The notes under the pieces are model-generated. The model was not told where the DNA came from and did no database searches. It saw nothing but the letters and a program-made list of their open reading frames with translations. DNA of 64,000 nucleotides from Halobacillus kuroshimensis DSM 18393 (GTDB taxonomy: Bacteria > Bacillota > Bacilli > Bacillales > Halobacillaceae): positions 248,001 to 312,000 of the forward strand of contig NZ_AUDY01000008.1 in NCBI RefSeq assembly GCF_000425705.1, given 5' to 3'. Position numbers and translations under genes: made by a program. Positions within the stretch are counted from its first letter, which is position 1. Each line of letters opens with the position of its first letter. Positions 1 through 7,740 of this stretch are shown here, piece after piece.

Positions 1-193
1 ACAGACAGACTCGATACGGCCGCTGCCTTATGCCCCTTTTTTTCTGGAAACGGAAAATATTGAAGAGACGTACCGGGAGTTAAAAGCAAAAGGAGTCAAA
101 GTCGATGATGTGGAGTCCTTCGGAGGTTCCATCTATGGTTGTCACTTTTATGATCCTGAAGGGAATCAGCTTTTAACGTGTTCCGTCGAATAA
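1..193 (+). CDS. VOC family (glyoxalase-like) protein, 3' end only
   Basis: This is the C-terminal part of a gene that begins before the window. The frame starting at base 2 reads without interruption to TAA at 191-193. The peptide ends with a FYDPEGN motif followed by a short beta-strand, which is the typical end of the second beta-alpha-beta-beta-beta module of vicinal oxygen chelate proteins (glyoxalase I, bleomycin resistance, extradiol dioxygenase fold). The Glu in PEGN is the usual metal ligand position in this family. The substrate cannot be told from this fragment. Confidence 0.8.
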   Translation, partial: QTDSIRPLPYAPFFLETENIEETYRELKAKGVKVDDVESFGGSIYGCHFYDPEGNQLLTCSVE

Positions 194-198
194 AAAGA

Positions 199-226
199 AC
201 CGTGACTGATAACAGTCACGGTTTAT
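199..226 (+). terminator. Hairpin terminator after the VOC gene
   Basis: Ten-base arms ACCGTGACTG (199-208) and CAGTCACGGT (213-222) are perfect inverted repeats with an ATAA loop. Only a short T-run (TTATT) follows, so it is a modest intrinsic terminator. The convergent minus-strand gene ends at 242, so it could serve both. Confidence 0.6.
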
Positions 227-241
227 TGGTATCCCTTATAC

Positions 242-421
242 TCAGCTTTCTGCAGGCATTAGAGAATGGTCGTTGTTTCCGCATTCCGGACATTGTGTCC
301 AGACGATGTAGGTTACTTTTTCGTCAAAGTTTTTCGGGACGATTTTAATAACTTTCAGCTGGTGGTGTAAACAGCTTGTACAGCGATCTTTAACCAACTG
401 TCCGACTTCCATTTTCATCAT
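242..421 (-). CDS. Small CxxC zinc-ribbon-like protein
   Basis: A 59-residue soluble protein with two cysteine pairs, RCTSC near the N-terminus and QCPEC near the C-terminus. This is the layout of a small zinc ribbon that binds one metal ion. The start is the first of two adjacent ATGs at 421: an AGGAG ribosome binding site lies 8 bases upstream (plus-strand CTCCT at 430-434), and the longer upstream reading frame has none. It is a single gene, convergent with the VOC gene. Function unknown; the family was not recognised beyond the zinc-ribbon pattern. Confidence 0.65.
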   Translation of the reverse strand: MMKMEVGQLVKDRCTSCLHHQLKVIKIVPKNFDEKVTYIVWTQCPECGNNDHSLMPAES

Positions 422-577
422 GTGTATCACTCCTGAACTCTTAAAGATTAGTACCGAAGCTTCAAGAGTTATTCCAGTATAACGTATCAGGAAGAGCAGC
501 GTCAAAGAAAGGGCAGTTTATGCTCGTTGGTTTGTACTAAAAGGTCCATAGACTGTGGAGGCTGTCCTGCATTTTTC

Positions 578-621
578 AAACGTAAAAGACCGCCCTCCTA
601 CGGGGGCGGTCTTTTACGTTT
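578..621. terminator. Long orphan hairpin
   Basis: Eighteen-base perfect arms (578-595 and 604-621) flank an 8-base loop. Each arm carries an A/T-rich base (AAACGTAAAAG) and a GC-rich tip (ACCGCCC), as in an intrinsic terminator. No gene that it would terminate is visible: the nearest coding sequence to the left runs the other way and starts at 421. It may end a short non-coding transcript or be a remnant. The rest of 422-1052 shows no convincing gene. Confidence 0.6.
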
Positions 622-1052
622 GCACTCTTGTCAGTGCGTTCTACCCTTTTTTCAAGGCCAGGGTATATACCTTTTTAGCACGGACAGCTGCATCCGGCTT
701 AAACCCTTCAAACCCGTGACAGGCTATCTGGGAACAAGTGGATTTCTATATTTACACCAGCTTCTGCATACTTTGTCACATTGGCTATCGTTTCTACTTC
801 GGAATGGGTTGAGCTGGCCGACGCAGGTATACGGATTAGGAAGGCGGCTCTAATCCGTTTCTTTTGCAGGGGCGGCATAAGAGGAACGTTTTCTGTTCCA
901 TGCAGAGGTCCAAGGTACATCTGCCATGATTTAGTAGTGAAGAAACAAGGAAAAGATTGGTGGGATATGACTGGGTGGATGGCTGAGAGGTTTTTTGTCG
1001 AACGAAAGGAGGTATAGAACCGAAGAGTCCGAAAAAATCCTGACAAACGGCA

Positions 1053-1081
1053 TTGACAGGTACGGGGGAGTGGGGTAGCAT
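1053..1081 (+). promoter_or_regulatory. Sigma-A-like promoter of the siderophore uptake genes
   Basis: A consensus -35 box TTGACA (1053-1058) is separated by 17 bases from TAGCAT (1076-1081), a 4/6 match to TATAAT. The Fur box just downstream fits a promoter blocked by iron-loaded Fur. Confidence 0.5.
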
Positions 1082-1098
1082 ATGAAATGTAATGAGAT

Positions 1099-1113
1099 TG
1101 AGAATCTTTATCA
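1099..1113 (+). promoter_or_regulatory. Fur box
   Basis: TGAGAATCTTTATCA matches the 7-1-7 Fur consensus TGATAAT-N-ATTATCA at 12 of 14 defined positions. It lies about 18 bases downstream of the putative -10 element and 72 bases before the start codon of the siderophore-binding lipoprotein, so repression under iron-replete conditions is expected. Confidence 0.7.
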
Positions 1114-1185
1114 TTTAGTTGATTTAAGGGTATAAAGGGAACTGGATGATGGATTCCGAATTGAATAAAAGAGAGGATGCTACAT

Positions 1186-2199
1186 ATGAAGAAGTTTTGG
1201 CTTTTTGCACTTATACTCGGCCTCGTTCTGCTGGCTGCCTGCGGCGGAGGAGAAGAGGAAGAATCAGCAGAGGATTCCTCCGGAGAGGAAAGCACAGAAG
1301 AATCCTCTTCTGATGAGAGTCGTTCTGTAACGATTGAGGATGCTTCAGGAGAAAAGACGATTGAAGGAACACCAGAAAACGTCGTCGTATTGGAGTGGAC
1401 CTATGCGGAAGATCTGCAGGCGCTTGGCATGGAACCTGTCGGCGTCGCTGATCTGGATGCTTATGGAGACTGGGTGAACGTCGGAATTCCATTCAGTGAC
1501 TCTGTCGAGGATGTAGGAACGCGTCAGGAGCCGAACCTTGAAGCTATTTCCCGTCTTGAGCCGGATTTGATCATCGGTGTCCAGTTCCGGCATGAAGCGA
1601 TCAAAGAAGAACTTGAGAAAATCGCTCCTACCGTCATGTTTGCTCCATACTCGGAAGAAGCTGCCGAGGATCAGTTCGCGAGCATGAAGGAAGAATTCAA
1701 TACAGTCGCGGAAATCGTTGATAAACAGGACAAAGCTGAAGAAGTTCTTACCAATATGGAAGATACGTTCTCCGAGCAGCAGTCCCGTTTAGAGGAAGCT
1801 GGCAAAGAGGGCATGAACTACGTGCTCAGCCAGTCCTTCACCCTGCAGGATACGCCGACACTTCGTTTGTTTACGGACAATTCCATGGCCGCTCAAGTGA
1901 TGAACAACCTGGGTATGACGAATGATCATGAATCCGAAGAACTGGAAGTATACGGGTACACGGAAACAACGGTGGAAACCCTGCAGAACTATCAGGACAC
2001 GAATTTCTTCTATATCGTACAGGAAGAAGATAATATCTTCGAAAACCAGCTGGCCGGCAACCCGGTTTGGGAAGAACTGGCCTTCGTAAAAGAAGACCGC
2101 ACTTACCAAATGCCGGGGGATGCCTGGACATTCGGTGGACCGCTGTCTGCGGAAGTGCTGGCTGAACAGGTCGTGAATGCGGCACTGGAAGAAGAATAA
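1186..2199 (+). CDS. Iron-siderophore ABC transporter substrate-binding lipoprotein
   Basis: A 337-residue class III (FhuD/BtuF-type) binding protein. The N-terminus is a lipoprotein signal peptide with lipobox LAAC, followed by an acidic Glu/Ser-rich linker of about 30 residues, then the periplasmic-binding fold from about residue 50 (VVVLEW, GVADL, PDLIIG motifs). It should be anchored to the outer face of the membrane and pass a ferric siderophore to the permease encoded next. ATG 1186 is chosen because AGAGGA sits 8 bases upstream, while ATG 1177 overlaps that site. A Fur box precedes the gene. Which siderophore is carried is not decidable; a hydroxamate is likely given the fused FhuB-like partner. 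Confidence 0.9.
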   Translation: MKKFWLFALILGLVLLAACGGGEEEESAEDSSGEESTEESSSDESRSVTIEDASGEKTIEGTPENVVVLEWTYAEDLQALGMEPVGVADLDAYGDWVNVGIPFSDSVEDVGTRQEPNLEAISRLEPDLIIGVQFRHEAIKEELEKIAPTVMFAPYSEEAAEDQFASMKEEFNTVAEIVDKQDKAEEVLTNMEDTFSEQQSRLEEAGKEGMNYVLSQSFTLQDTPTLRLFTDNSMAAQVMNNLGMTNDHESEELEVYGYTETTVETLQNYQDTNFFYIVQEEDNIFENQLAGNPVWEELAFVKEDRTYQMPGDAWTFGGPLSAEVLAEQVVNAALEEE

Positions 2200-2214
2200 A
2201 GTGAGTGTGTGCAC

Positions 2215-4239
2215 ATGAACACTACCATGAAGAACACAATAATGGCGGTCTCCACCTTCGGGGGTGGAGCCGCATTGTTGTGTCTTTTAACTTTTATACA
2301 TATCAATCAAGGAAACGTAGACCTTCCGTTTTCCACGGTGATGGATGCGCTTTTCCGTCCGGAGAATACATTGGAGCACCATACGGTTAGGACGCTTCGA
2401 TTACCCCGGGCCGTTATGGGGATTCTAGCCGGCGGAGCTCTTGCCGTTTCCGGTGTCATCCTGCAGACGGTCACGAAAAACCCGCTTTCTTCATCAAGTA
2501 CGCTCGGCATCCACTCCGGTACGTACTTCGCTGTTGTCGTCACAACGATTTTTCTGCCGGCTGCATTGGTGGGCAATGGCATTCTCACAGCCTTTCTGGG
2601 CGGGATATTGACATTCGGCTTTGTCTACGTTTTATCCGGAGGTGGAGATGCGACTCCGGTGCGTATGGTACTGGCGGGGATGATTGTCACCTTCTTGTTT
2701 TCCTCCCTGACATCAGTGCTTCAAATCTTTTATGAGAATGAAACACGTGGTCTCTTCCTGTGGGGATCAGGGACTCTCGTTCAGAACGACTGGGGCGGAG
2801 TGGTCTTTTCGCTTCCGCTAATAGCCGTGTGTATGCTGATTGTTCTCGCTTTTTCAGGAAAATTAGACACACTGACTCTCGGAGATGATGTGGCGACGGC
2901 TCTAGGGCAGAATGTGAGAAACGTGAAGCTCATCACCATCCTGGCTGCGGTGCTGCTGACGAGTGTGACCGTCAGCATTGTCGGGCCGATTGGATTTGTC
3001 GGTCTGATCGCCCCCCATTTAATGAAGCTGATCGGCTACAGGTCACATCTGCTGCTTATTCTCGGCTCCTTTTTGTGGGGAGGAAATGTGCTGCTGCTTG
3101 CTGATGTTCTCGCCCGTATCATCGATCCCTCTTTTTCTGAGCTTCCTGTTGGGGCGATCACGGCGCTTGTCGGTTCGCCATGGCTCATCTGGCTTGTCCT
3201 GCGGATGAAGCGCAGCAATTCTCAGGAAAGCGGAGCGGTGATGGCTGGCCGGAACTCCATCAGCATGCCTCTAGGAAAAGTGCTTCCTGTTCTGGCGGCA
3301 ATTATCCTGGTGACTGTCGGCGTCAGTCTCGTATCAGGGAACTACGGATTTGAGCCGCTCGTCGGTTTTCAGGCTTTCTTCGGGGAAGGCAGTACGTTTA
3401 TGCAGGACATGATCGTAAACTTGAGGCTGCCGCGGGCCCTCGTTGCCTTGTTCAGTGGAGCGGTCCTTGCATTGAGCGGCCTCATTTTTCAGGGGGTGCT
3501 GAGAAATCCACTCGCAGACCCGTCCGTCATCGGTATAACCTCCGGGGCCGGAGTAGGGGCGCTTATGACGATGTATTGGTTCAGTGTATCTGCCATCTGG
3601 ATCCCTGTCGGAGCTATGGCCGGAGCGGTGGTCTTTTTCATCATCGTGATGGTTCTCGGAGCAAAAGCCGAGTTTCAACCGACGGTGCTTGCTCTGCTCG
3701 GCATCGGTATTTCTGCTTTCGGGTCTGCGCTTATTCAGATCATGGTCGTGCAGGCTGATCTTGGTGTGGCATCTGCGCTTACGTGGCTGTCCGGAACAAC
3801 CTATGCAAAAGGGTGGGACGAGCTTATCCAGTATCTGATCTGGCCGATCCTGCTCCTTGTCCCTGTCCTTGCATTTTCGATTAAAACGCTTGATGTGTTA
3901 GGTCTTGGGGATGATACAGCCAAAGGGCTGGGCCTGCGTGTAGTGAATGTGAGGTTCCAAATGGCATTGATGGCTACACTTCTCGCAGCTTCCAGCGTGG
4001 CGGCTGTGGGTTCCATCGGTTTCGTAGGACTGATCGCCCCGCACCTGGCCCGGCTGCTGGTGGGAAGTGCCAATCAGAAGCTGCTGCCGGTCACCATGCT
4101 GATTGGAGGCGTGCTCCTAGTGACGGCGGATTTATTCAGCCGGACGCTTTTGGCACCTAACGAAATTCCATCAGGAATCCTGGTGGCCATCATCGGTGCC
4201 CCATACTTCCTTTGGTTGATGAAAAGAAGGGCTTCATGA
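2215..4239 (+). CDS. FhuB-like fused FecCD permease
   Basis: A 674-residue inner membrane permease made of two FecCD domains in tandem. Each half carries the arginine-containing LRLPRA motif (about residues 60 and 400) and a GFVGLIAPHL coupling loop (about residues 260 and 605). Each half alone is normally a separate subunit of about 330 residues, so this single polypeptide provides the whole channel, as FhuB does for ferric hydroxamates in E. coli. It starts 16 bases after the lipoprotein gene and is probably co-transcribed. ATG 2215 has AAAGTGAG at a normal distance; GTG 2209 is an alternative. No ATPase gene follows, so an ATPase encoded elsewhere must energise it. Confidence 0.92.
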   Translation: MNTTMKNTIMAVSTFGGGAALLCLLTFIHINQGNVDLPFSTVMDALFRPENTLEHHTVRTLRLPRAVMGILAGGALAVSGVILQTVTKNPLSSSSTLGIHSGTYFAVVVTTIFLPAALVGNGILTAFLGGILTFGFVYVLSGGGDATPVRMVLAGMIVTFLFSSLTSVLQIFYENETRGLFLWGSGTLVQNDWGGVVFSLPLIAVCMLIVLAFSGKLDTLTLGDDVATALGQNVRNVKLITILAAVLLTSVTVSIVGPIGFVGLIAPHLMKLIGYRSHLLLILGSFLWGGNVLLLADVLARIIDPSFSELPVGAITALVGSPWLIWLVLRMKRSNSQESGAVMAGRNSISMPLGKVLPVLAAIILVTVGVSLVSGNYGFEPLVGFQAFFGEGSTFMQDMIVNLRLPRALVALFSGAVLALSGLIFQGVLRNPLADPSVIGITSGAGVGALMTMYWFSVSAIWIPVGAMAGAVVFFIIVMVLGAKAEFQPTVLALLGIGISAFGSALIQIMVVQADLGVASALTWLSGTTYAKGWDELIQYLIWPILLLVPVLAFSIKTLDVLGLGDDTAKGLGLRVVNVRFQMALMATLLAASSVAAVGSIGFVGLIAPHLARLLVGSANQKLLPVTMLIGGVLLVTADLFSRTLLAPNEIPSGILVAIIGAPYFLWLMKRRAS

Positions 4240-4293
4240 TGGAATCATTTCTTTAACCATTCGTGAAGTGAAGTACGGGTGGTTGAATAGCAG

Positions 4294-4330
4294 GAAGACA
4301 GGGGATCAGCGACCCTGTCTTCTTTTTTTT
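4294..4330 (+). terminator. Intrinsic terminator of the siderophore uptake genes
   Basis: Nine-base arms AAGACAGGG (4295-4303) and CCCTGTCTT (4313-4321) are followed by C and eight T residues. This is a strong rho-independent terminator 55 bases after the permease stop codon. Confidence 0.9.
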
Positions 4331-4429
4331 GTTCACATCGGACTTTTTACAAAATTCAAACGCTCACTCTTCATTTCCGGGTGAAATATGCTAAGATAGG
4401 GAGAAAAAGAACGTGAAGGGGAGAGGTTT

Positions 4430-5398
4430 ATGAAGCTGCCATACATCAAATGCCACGGGTCAGGGAACGATTTCATCCTCATCGATGAAATGGAACACGA
4501 CCTTTCATTTACAGAAGAAGAACGAAGGAACTTGTCGCTGCTTTTATGTGAGAGGGGGACGGGGATCGGATCAGATGGCATTTTATTCGTAATGCCGAGT
4601 GAGAAAGCGGAAGGCCGTATGCGGATGTTCAACTCCGACGGATCGGAAGCGGAAATGTGCGGCAACGGGCTACGCTGTGTGGCGCGCCATATGATTGAAA
4701 AGCTCGGAAACACATCGATTGCCATCGAAACACAGGAAGCGGTCCTGCCTGTCAGCCAGGTGGCTGAAATTTTTCCGGATATTGATACGTTTTCGGTTCA
4801 GATCGAGCCGGTATCGTTTGCACCTGCTTCACTTCCAATGATTCATGATGGAGAGCAGACGGTGGACAGTGCTATCCCTGAACTTTCTGATAAACGGACA
4901 TTCACTGCCCTCAGCGTGCCGAATCCCCATATCGTCAGCCTGATGGATGACGTGGATCAGGCTGAGCTTGAACAAATCGGCCGCCGCGCCAACGAACTGC
5001 CTGAGGTTTTTCCGAACGGAGTGAATGTCAGCTTTGTCCAGGTGCTGGAGAAAAATAAAATCTTCGTCCGCACGTATGAACGAGGCGTAGGGCTGACGAA
5101 TGCCTGCGGTACAGCCATGTCCGCCTCGTCGCTCGTATCCACCATTCTGGGTCCGAACGACCTTGATACACCGATTGTTGTTATCAATAAAGGCGGTCTC
5201 GTCAACTGTGTTGTTGAAAAGAACGACGGACGTTTCTCCATCCAGCTGCGCGGGAATGGAACGAATGTATACGAAGCTGTGGCTGATGTCGATCTTGAAA
5301 ACAGCCGCTTCGAGGTAACAGGACAGACGTTTTTTGATAAGGAAAACGAAACGTATGAAAAACTGGAAGCCTATGCTGCTTCCGAAATTGGAGGGTAA
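4430..5398 (+). CDS. dapF: Diaminopimelate epimerase
   Basis: Cofactor-independent racemase that converts LL- to meso-diaminopimelate for lysine and peptidoglycan synthesis. The two catalytic cysteines are visible: Cys77 in the MCGNGLRC motif and Cys226 in NACGTA. The N-terminus has the family signature HGSGNDF. At 322 residues it is longer than the usual 275-285; the extra length is spread through the acidic middle and C-terminal part. A strong GGGGAGAGG site precedes ATG 4430. Its stop is 3 bases before the next gene, so the two are co-transcribed. Its presence argues for a meso-DAP cell wall. Confidence 0.95.
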   Translation: MKLPYIKCHGSGNDFILIDEMEHDLSFTEEERRNLSLLLCERGTGIGSDGILFVMPSEKAEGRMRMFNSDGSEAEMCGNGLRCVARHMIEKLGNTSIAIETQEAVLPVSQVAEIFPDIDTFSVQIEPVSFAPASLPMIHDGEQTVDSAIPELSDKRTFTALSVPNPHIVSLMDDVDQAELEQIGRRANELPEVFPNGVNVSFVQVLEKNKIFVRTYERGVGLTNACGTAMSASSLVSTILGPNDLDTPIVVINKGGLVNCVVEKNDGRFSIQLRGNGTNVYEAVADVDLENSRFEVTGQTFFDKENETYEKLEAYAASEIGG

Positions 5399-5401
5399 CT
5401 G

Positions 5402-5797
5402 ATGTTGAAGACGTTTCATGTACGCACAGATCATCATGACCAAATGATTGATGTGACCAGCCAGGTGCAGGACTGGGTCCGTGAAGAAGGCGTGAAGGAC
5501 GGCGTCGTCATCGTCTCTTCCATGCACACCACCGCCGGGCTCACGGTAAATGAAAATGCCGATCCCGATGTGAAAACTGATATGCTCCGCCGTTTCCGTG
5601 AAGTGTATCCGTGGAATCACACCGAAGATAAACATGCAGAAGGCAACACAGCTGCGCATATGAAAACGAGCACCGTCGGTCATGCTCAGACGTTGATTGT
5701 AGAAGACGGCCACCTTGTACTTGGCACGTGGCAGGGGCTGTACTTCTGTGAGTTTGACGGTCCACGCAGTCGTAAATTCGTAGCTAAAGTCTTATAA
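5402..5797 (+). CDS. YjbQ family protein (UPF0047)
   Basis: A 131-residue protein of the YjbQ/UPF0047 family, recognisable from [10 protein letters not shown], the HAEGN motif with nearby histidines, and the C-terminal GTWQG[10 protein letters not shown] signature. Members form trimers, and some have weak thiamine-phosphate synthase activity; the true role is uncertain. The ribosome binding site GGAGGG lies inside the end of dapF, showing tight coupling to that gene. It is about the full family length. Confidence 0.9.
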   Translation: MLKTFHVRTDHHDQMIDVTSQVQDWVREEGVKDGVVIVSSMHTTAGLTVNENADPDVKTDMLRRFREVYPWNHTEDKHAEGNTAAHMKTSTVGHAQTLIVEDGHLVLGTWQGLYFCEFDGPRSRKFVAKVL

Positions 5798-5800
5798 GGG

Positions 5801-5831
5801 AAAGAGCAGGCACCCAGCCTGCTCTTTATTT
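5801..5831 (+). terminator. Intrinsic terminator of dapF-yjbQ
   Basis: Eleven-base perfect arms AAAGAGCAGGC (5801-5811) and GCCTGCTCTTT (5817-5827) with a 5-base loop, followed by ATTT. Confidence 0.88.
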
Positions 5832-5867
5832 AGGTAGAAAAGCCTGTCACATTCGGGCAGCAGGCCA

Positions 5868-5876
5868 TGCTATAAT
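5868..5876 (+). promoter_or_regulatory. Extended -10 promoter of the holin-like toxin
   Basis: TGCTATAAT is a perfect extended -10 element. No good -35 box is seen, as is usual for extended -10 promoters. Transcription would begin near 5883, leaving a leader of about 70 nt before the toxin start at 5952. Confidence 0.6.
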
Positions 5877-5951
5877 TTAGTAAGGATAGTGGTTCCTGCC
5901 AGTTGAATAGGGTGTCGGCTGATCCCCGTGTCTCAAAGGTGGAGGGGGGTG

Positions 5952-6056
5952 ATGCCTCTGAGTATGTATGAATCGCTGATGGTGATGATCGCGTTCAGTT
6001 CCCTGATCGTGTCCTTGCTTGGTTTGATTGTAGCGATTTTACGCATAAAAAAATAG
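5952..6056 (+). CDS. Putative holin-like type I toxin
   Basis: A 34-residue hydrophobic peptide beginning MPLSMYESLMVMIAF, followed by one strongly hydrophobic transmembrane helix and ending in a basic RIKK tail. This matches the holin-like toxin family common in Firmicutes (relatives of TxpA/YonT/BsrG type I toxins), which insert in the membrane and are normally silenced by an antisense RNA. The ribosome binding site GGAGGGGGGTG (5941-5951) is exceptionally strong. An extended -10 promoter lies at 5868-5876. The stop codon lies inside the ascending arm of a bidirectional terminator hairpin, which fits the convergent toxin/antitoxin RNA layout. Toxicity is inferred from family resemblance only. 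Confidence 0.75.
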   Translation: MPLSMYESLMVMIAFSSLIVSLLGLIVAILRIKK

Positions 6057-6095
6057 ACTCCCTATTCTGACGTGAATGCGGGTGAGTCTATTTTT
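6049..6095. terminator. Bidirectional terminator at the toxin 3' end
   Basis: Twelve-base perfect arms (AAAAATAGACTC at 6049-6060 and its complement at 6084-6095) enclose a 23-base loop that can itself pair (CCTATTC with GAATGCGG). T-tracts follow the stem on both strands, so it can end the toxin mRNA rightwards and a leftward antisense RNA. Confidence 0.75.
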
Positions 6096-6186
6096 CATGT
6101 AGGCTGCGCCCTTTGGCAGACCAGCTATCCGTAGAGGGGATCACAGTGCCAGCTGTGGTCCCTTTTCTTATGTTTATCCTTTATCT
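6056..6186 (-). ncRNA. Candidate antisense antitoxin RNA
   Basis: A minus-strand extended -10 element TGGTATGAT (plus-strand ATCATA at 6193-6198 with the CCA next to it) could start an RNA near 6186. It would run left through the hairpin at 6137-6162 and end at the bidirectional terminator, overlapping the 3' end of the toxin mRNA. No convincing -35 box is seen. Existence and boundaries are inference from the known layout of TxpA/RatA-type loci. Confidence 0.3.
6137..6168 (+). terminator. Second hairpin downstream of the toxin
   Basis: GGGATCACAG (6137-6146) pairs with CTGTGGTCCC (6153-6162) with one G-U pair, and TTTTCTT follows. It may be a back-up terminator for the toxin transcript or part of the structure of the antisense RNA. 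Confidence 0.55.
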
Positions 6187-6242
6187 GCTTTTATCATACC
6201 ACATTTTCCGAAAAAAGAAACCTGAACGAGTGTTTCTGTCCA

Positions 6243-6363
6243 TGGCCCGGCTGCGGGATATCGGTCTTTTTTCGGTTATATCAGCCGAAACGGAGCAGAT
6301 ATCGGTCTTTTTGTGGATATATCGGCCAAATCCTCAGCATATCAGCCAAATCACCGATATATC
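6243..6363. repeat. Array of 20-nt ATATC-ended units (array 1)
   Basis: ATATC occurs at 6258, 6278, 6299, 6319, 6339 and 6359, with steps of 20, 21, 20, 20 and 20 bases. The units resemble each other, e.g. AGCCAAATCACCGATATATC (6344-6363) and GGTCTTTTTGTGGATATATC (6304-6323). A second array of the same family lies at 59302-59401. There are no unique spacers, so it is not a CRISPR array. It lies between the toxin locus and the 3' end of the YeeE gene. Function unknown. Confidence 0.8.
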
Positions 6364-6389
6364 GATCTTCACCTCCGACGCGGTCATAT

Positions 6390-6425
6390 AAAAATATCCA
6401 GCACGCCTGAACAAAGGCATGCTGG
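6390..6425 (-). terminator. Intrinsic terminator of the YeeE gene
   Basis: On the minus strand CCAGCATGCCT and AGGCGTGCTGG form an 11-bp stem with one G-U pair and a 6-base loop (plus-strand positions 6398-6425). ATATTTTTAT follows, 8 bases beyond the stop codon of the YeeE gene. Confidence 0.85.
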
Positions 6426-6432
6426 ATAGTAA

Positions 6433-7674
6433 TCAGCAGATCGAATCTTTCGGGTTCGGGTTTTTCAATCCGAACAATGGCCGCAGGAACAGGGCGAGAT
6501 ACGTTCCGATCAGCGCCATAATCATCCATACCCAGCCGTGCAGGCTGAAGGAGGCAATACCGCCGAAATACGCACCGATGTTACAGCCGAAGGCCAGGCG
6601 GGCGCCGTATCCCATAAGGATTCCACCGATGATGGAAGCGAAACCGATGCCGGGCTTGATTTTACCCGGCTTGAAGTTCCCTTGGGCACTGGCAGCGATA
6701 AAGGCACCAAGGATGATACCGAAGTTCATGACACTTGTAGAGTCTGCAAGCACCGTCTGATTAAGAGGAGCAGGGTTATCAGACCAGTACTGCCAGCTCG
6801 CCACATCGACACCGAACATCTGGATGAACTGGGATCCCCAAAGGGCAAATGCAGATGTAATGCCCCACGGGTTTCCGCGGACAGCAAGGGTGATGGCGTT
6901 CAATACACCGAGGGCGACAGCGGCGGCCAGCAGCGGCCACGCGCCACGCCACAGACGTTTAAGTCCGGTGGTCGTTTTTAATGGTTCCATGCGCGGCGGG
7001 TTCTTTTTCCTGGCGAACTTCACCGTCACACCGTAAATGCCAAGGAAGATGAGAAGCTGGAGAATCCACCCGCCGAAGTAGCCGAGTCCTGTGGATTCAG
7101 CAAGAGAAATTGCCGGAAGGGCCGGAGTTTCCCGCCAGAATCCGATGTGGTAGGCACCGAGGACAGAACCTGCGATAAAGCCGAGCAGAGTCAGAACCAT
7201 GGAAGACTTTCCTCCACCGACCGTATAAAGGGTACCAGATGCACATCCGGAACCGAGCTGCATGCCGATTCCGAAAATGAAAGAACCGAAAATGACACTC
7301 ACGCCTACAGGGAAAACGTATCCTTGTGGAGCGGTTCCGGTAAAGCTGAAGCCTGTACCTAAAATGATGGCAAAACCTGTTGTGGCGACAGCAAGCATCA
7401 GCATGTGTGACTGCAGTCCCTGGACGTTACCGACAGAAAGCAGTCTTCTGAAGGCTGATGTGAATCCGAAACGGGCATGGAGCAGTACGAGACCGAAGGC
7501 GAGTCCGATGATGAAGAGGACGCCCTGCGTGACATTGGTGATGCTGATAATCGTTATAAATAAAAGCAGGGATGCGATGATTCCAACCCACATGAATGGC
7601 TTTTGAACCGGATCAAGCGGGGCAGGAATTGTGGACCGGCTGGAAGCCGTCTGATGAACTGCTTGTTGCTGCAT
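6433..7674 (-). CDS. YeeE/YedE family sulfur-compound transporter
   Basis: A 413-residue polytopic membrane protein of the YeeE/YedE (TsuA, thiosulfate uptake) family. It consists of two homologous halves, each with a conserved cysteine loop: Cys144 in GSGCASG and Cys364 in FGCNIGAYFGG. In structurally studied relatives these cysteines relay thiosulfate through the membrane. AGGAGG lies 8 bases before ATG 7674. The TusA-like sulfur carrier that often accompanies this family is not next to it here. The upstream region contains an inverted repeat at 7741-7773 that could control it. Confidence 0.88.
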   Translation of the reverse strand: MQQQAVHQTASSRSTIPAPLDPVQKPFMWVGIIASLLLFITIISITNVTQGVLFIIGLAFGLVLLHARFGFTSAFRRLLSVGNVQGLQSHMLMLAVATTGFAIILGTGFSFTGTAPQGYVFPVGVSVIFGSFIFGIGMQLGSGCASGTLYTVGGGKSSMVLTLLGFIAGSVLGAYHIGFWRETPALPAISLAESTGLGYFGGWILQLLIFLGIYGVTVKFARKKNPPRMEPLKTTTGLKRLWRGAWPLLAAAVALGVLNAITLAVRGNPWGITSAFALWGSQFIQMFGVDVASWQYWSDNPAPLNQTVLADSTSVMNFGIILGAFIAASAQGNFKPGKIKPGIGFASIIGGILMGYGARLAFGCNIGAYFGGIASFSLHGWVWMIMALIGTYLALFLRPLFGLKNPNPKDSIC

Positions 7675-7740
7675 GTGCTATTCCTCCTAATTCCGATTTG
7701 TTTAATGAGCTTTAAACATTCTAACCGACGAGTCTTCTAT

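Noticed and set aside
527-1017. Two plus-strand open frames in the gap before the siderophore genes
   Set aside because: No ribosome binding site at a usable distance, no recognisable domain, and one of them crosses the perfect hairpin at 578-621.
708-1295. A 195-codon minus-strand open frame
   Set aside because: It runs antisense through the start of the lipoprotein gene, has no ribosome binding site, and its low-complexity Ser/Pro composition is that of a shadow frame.
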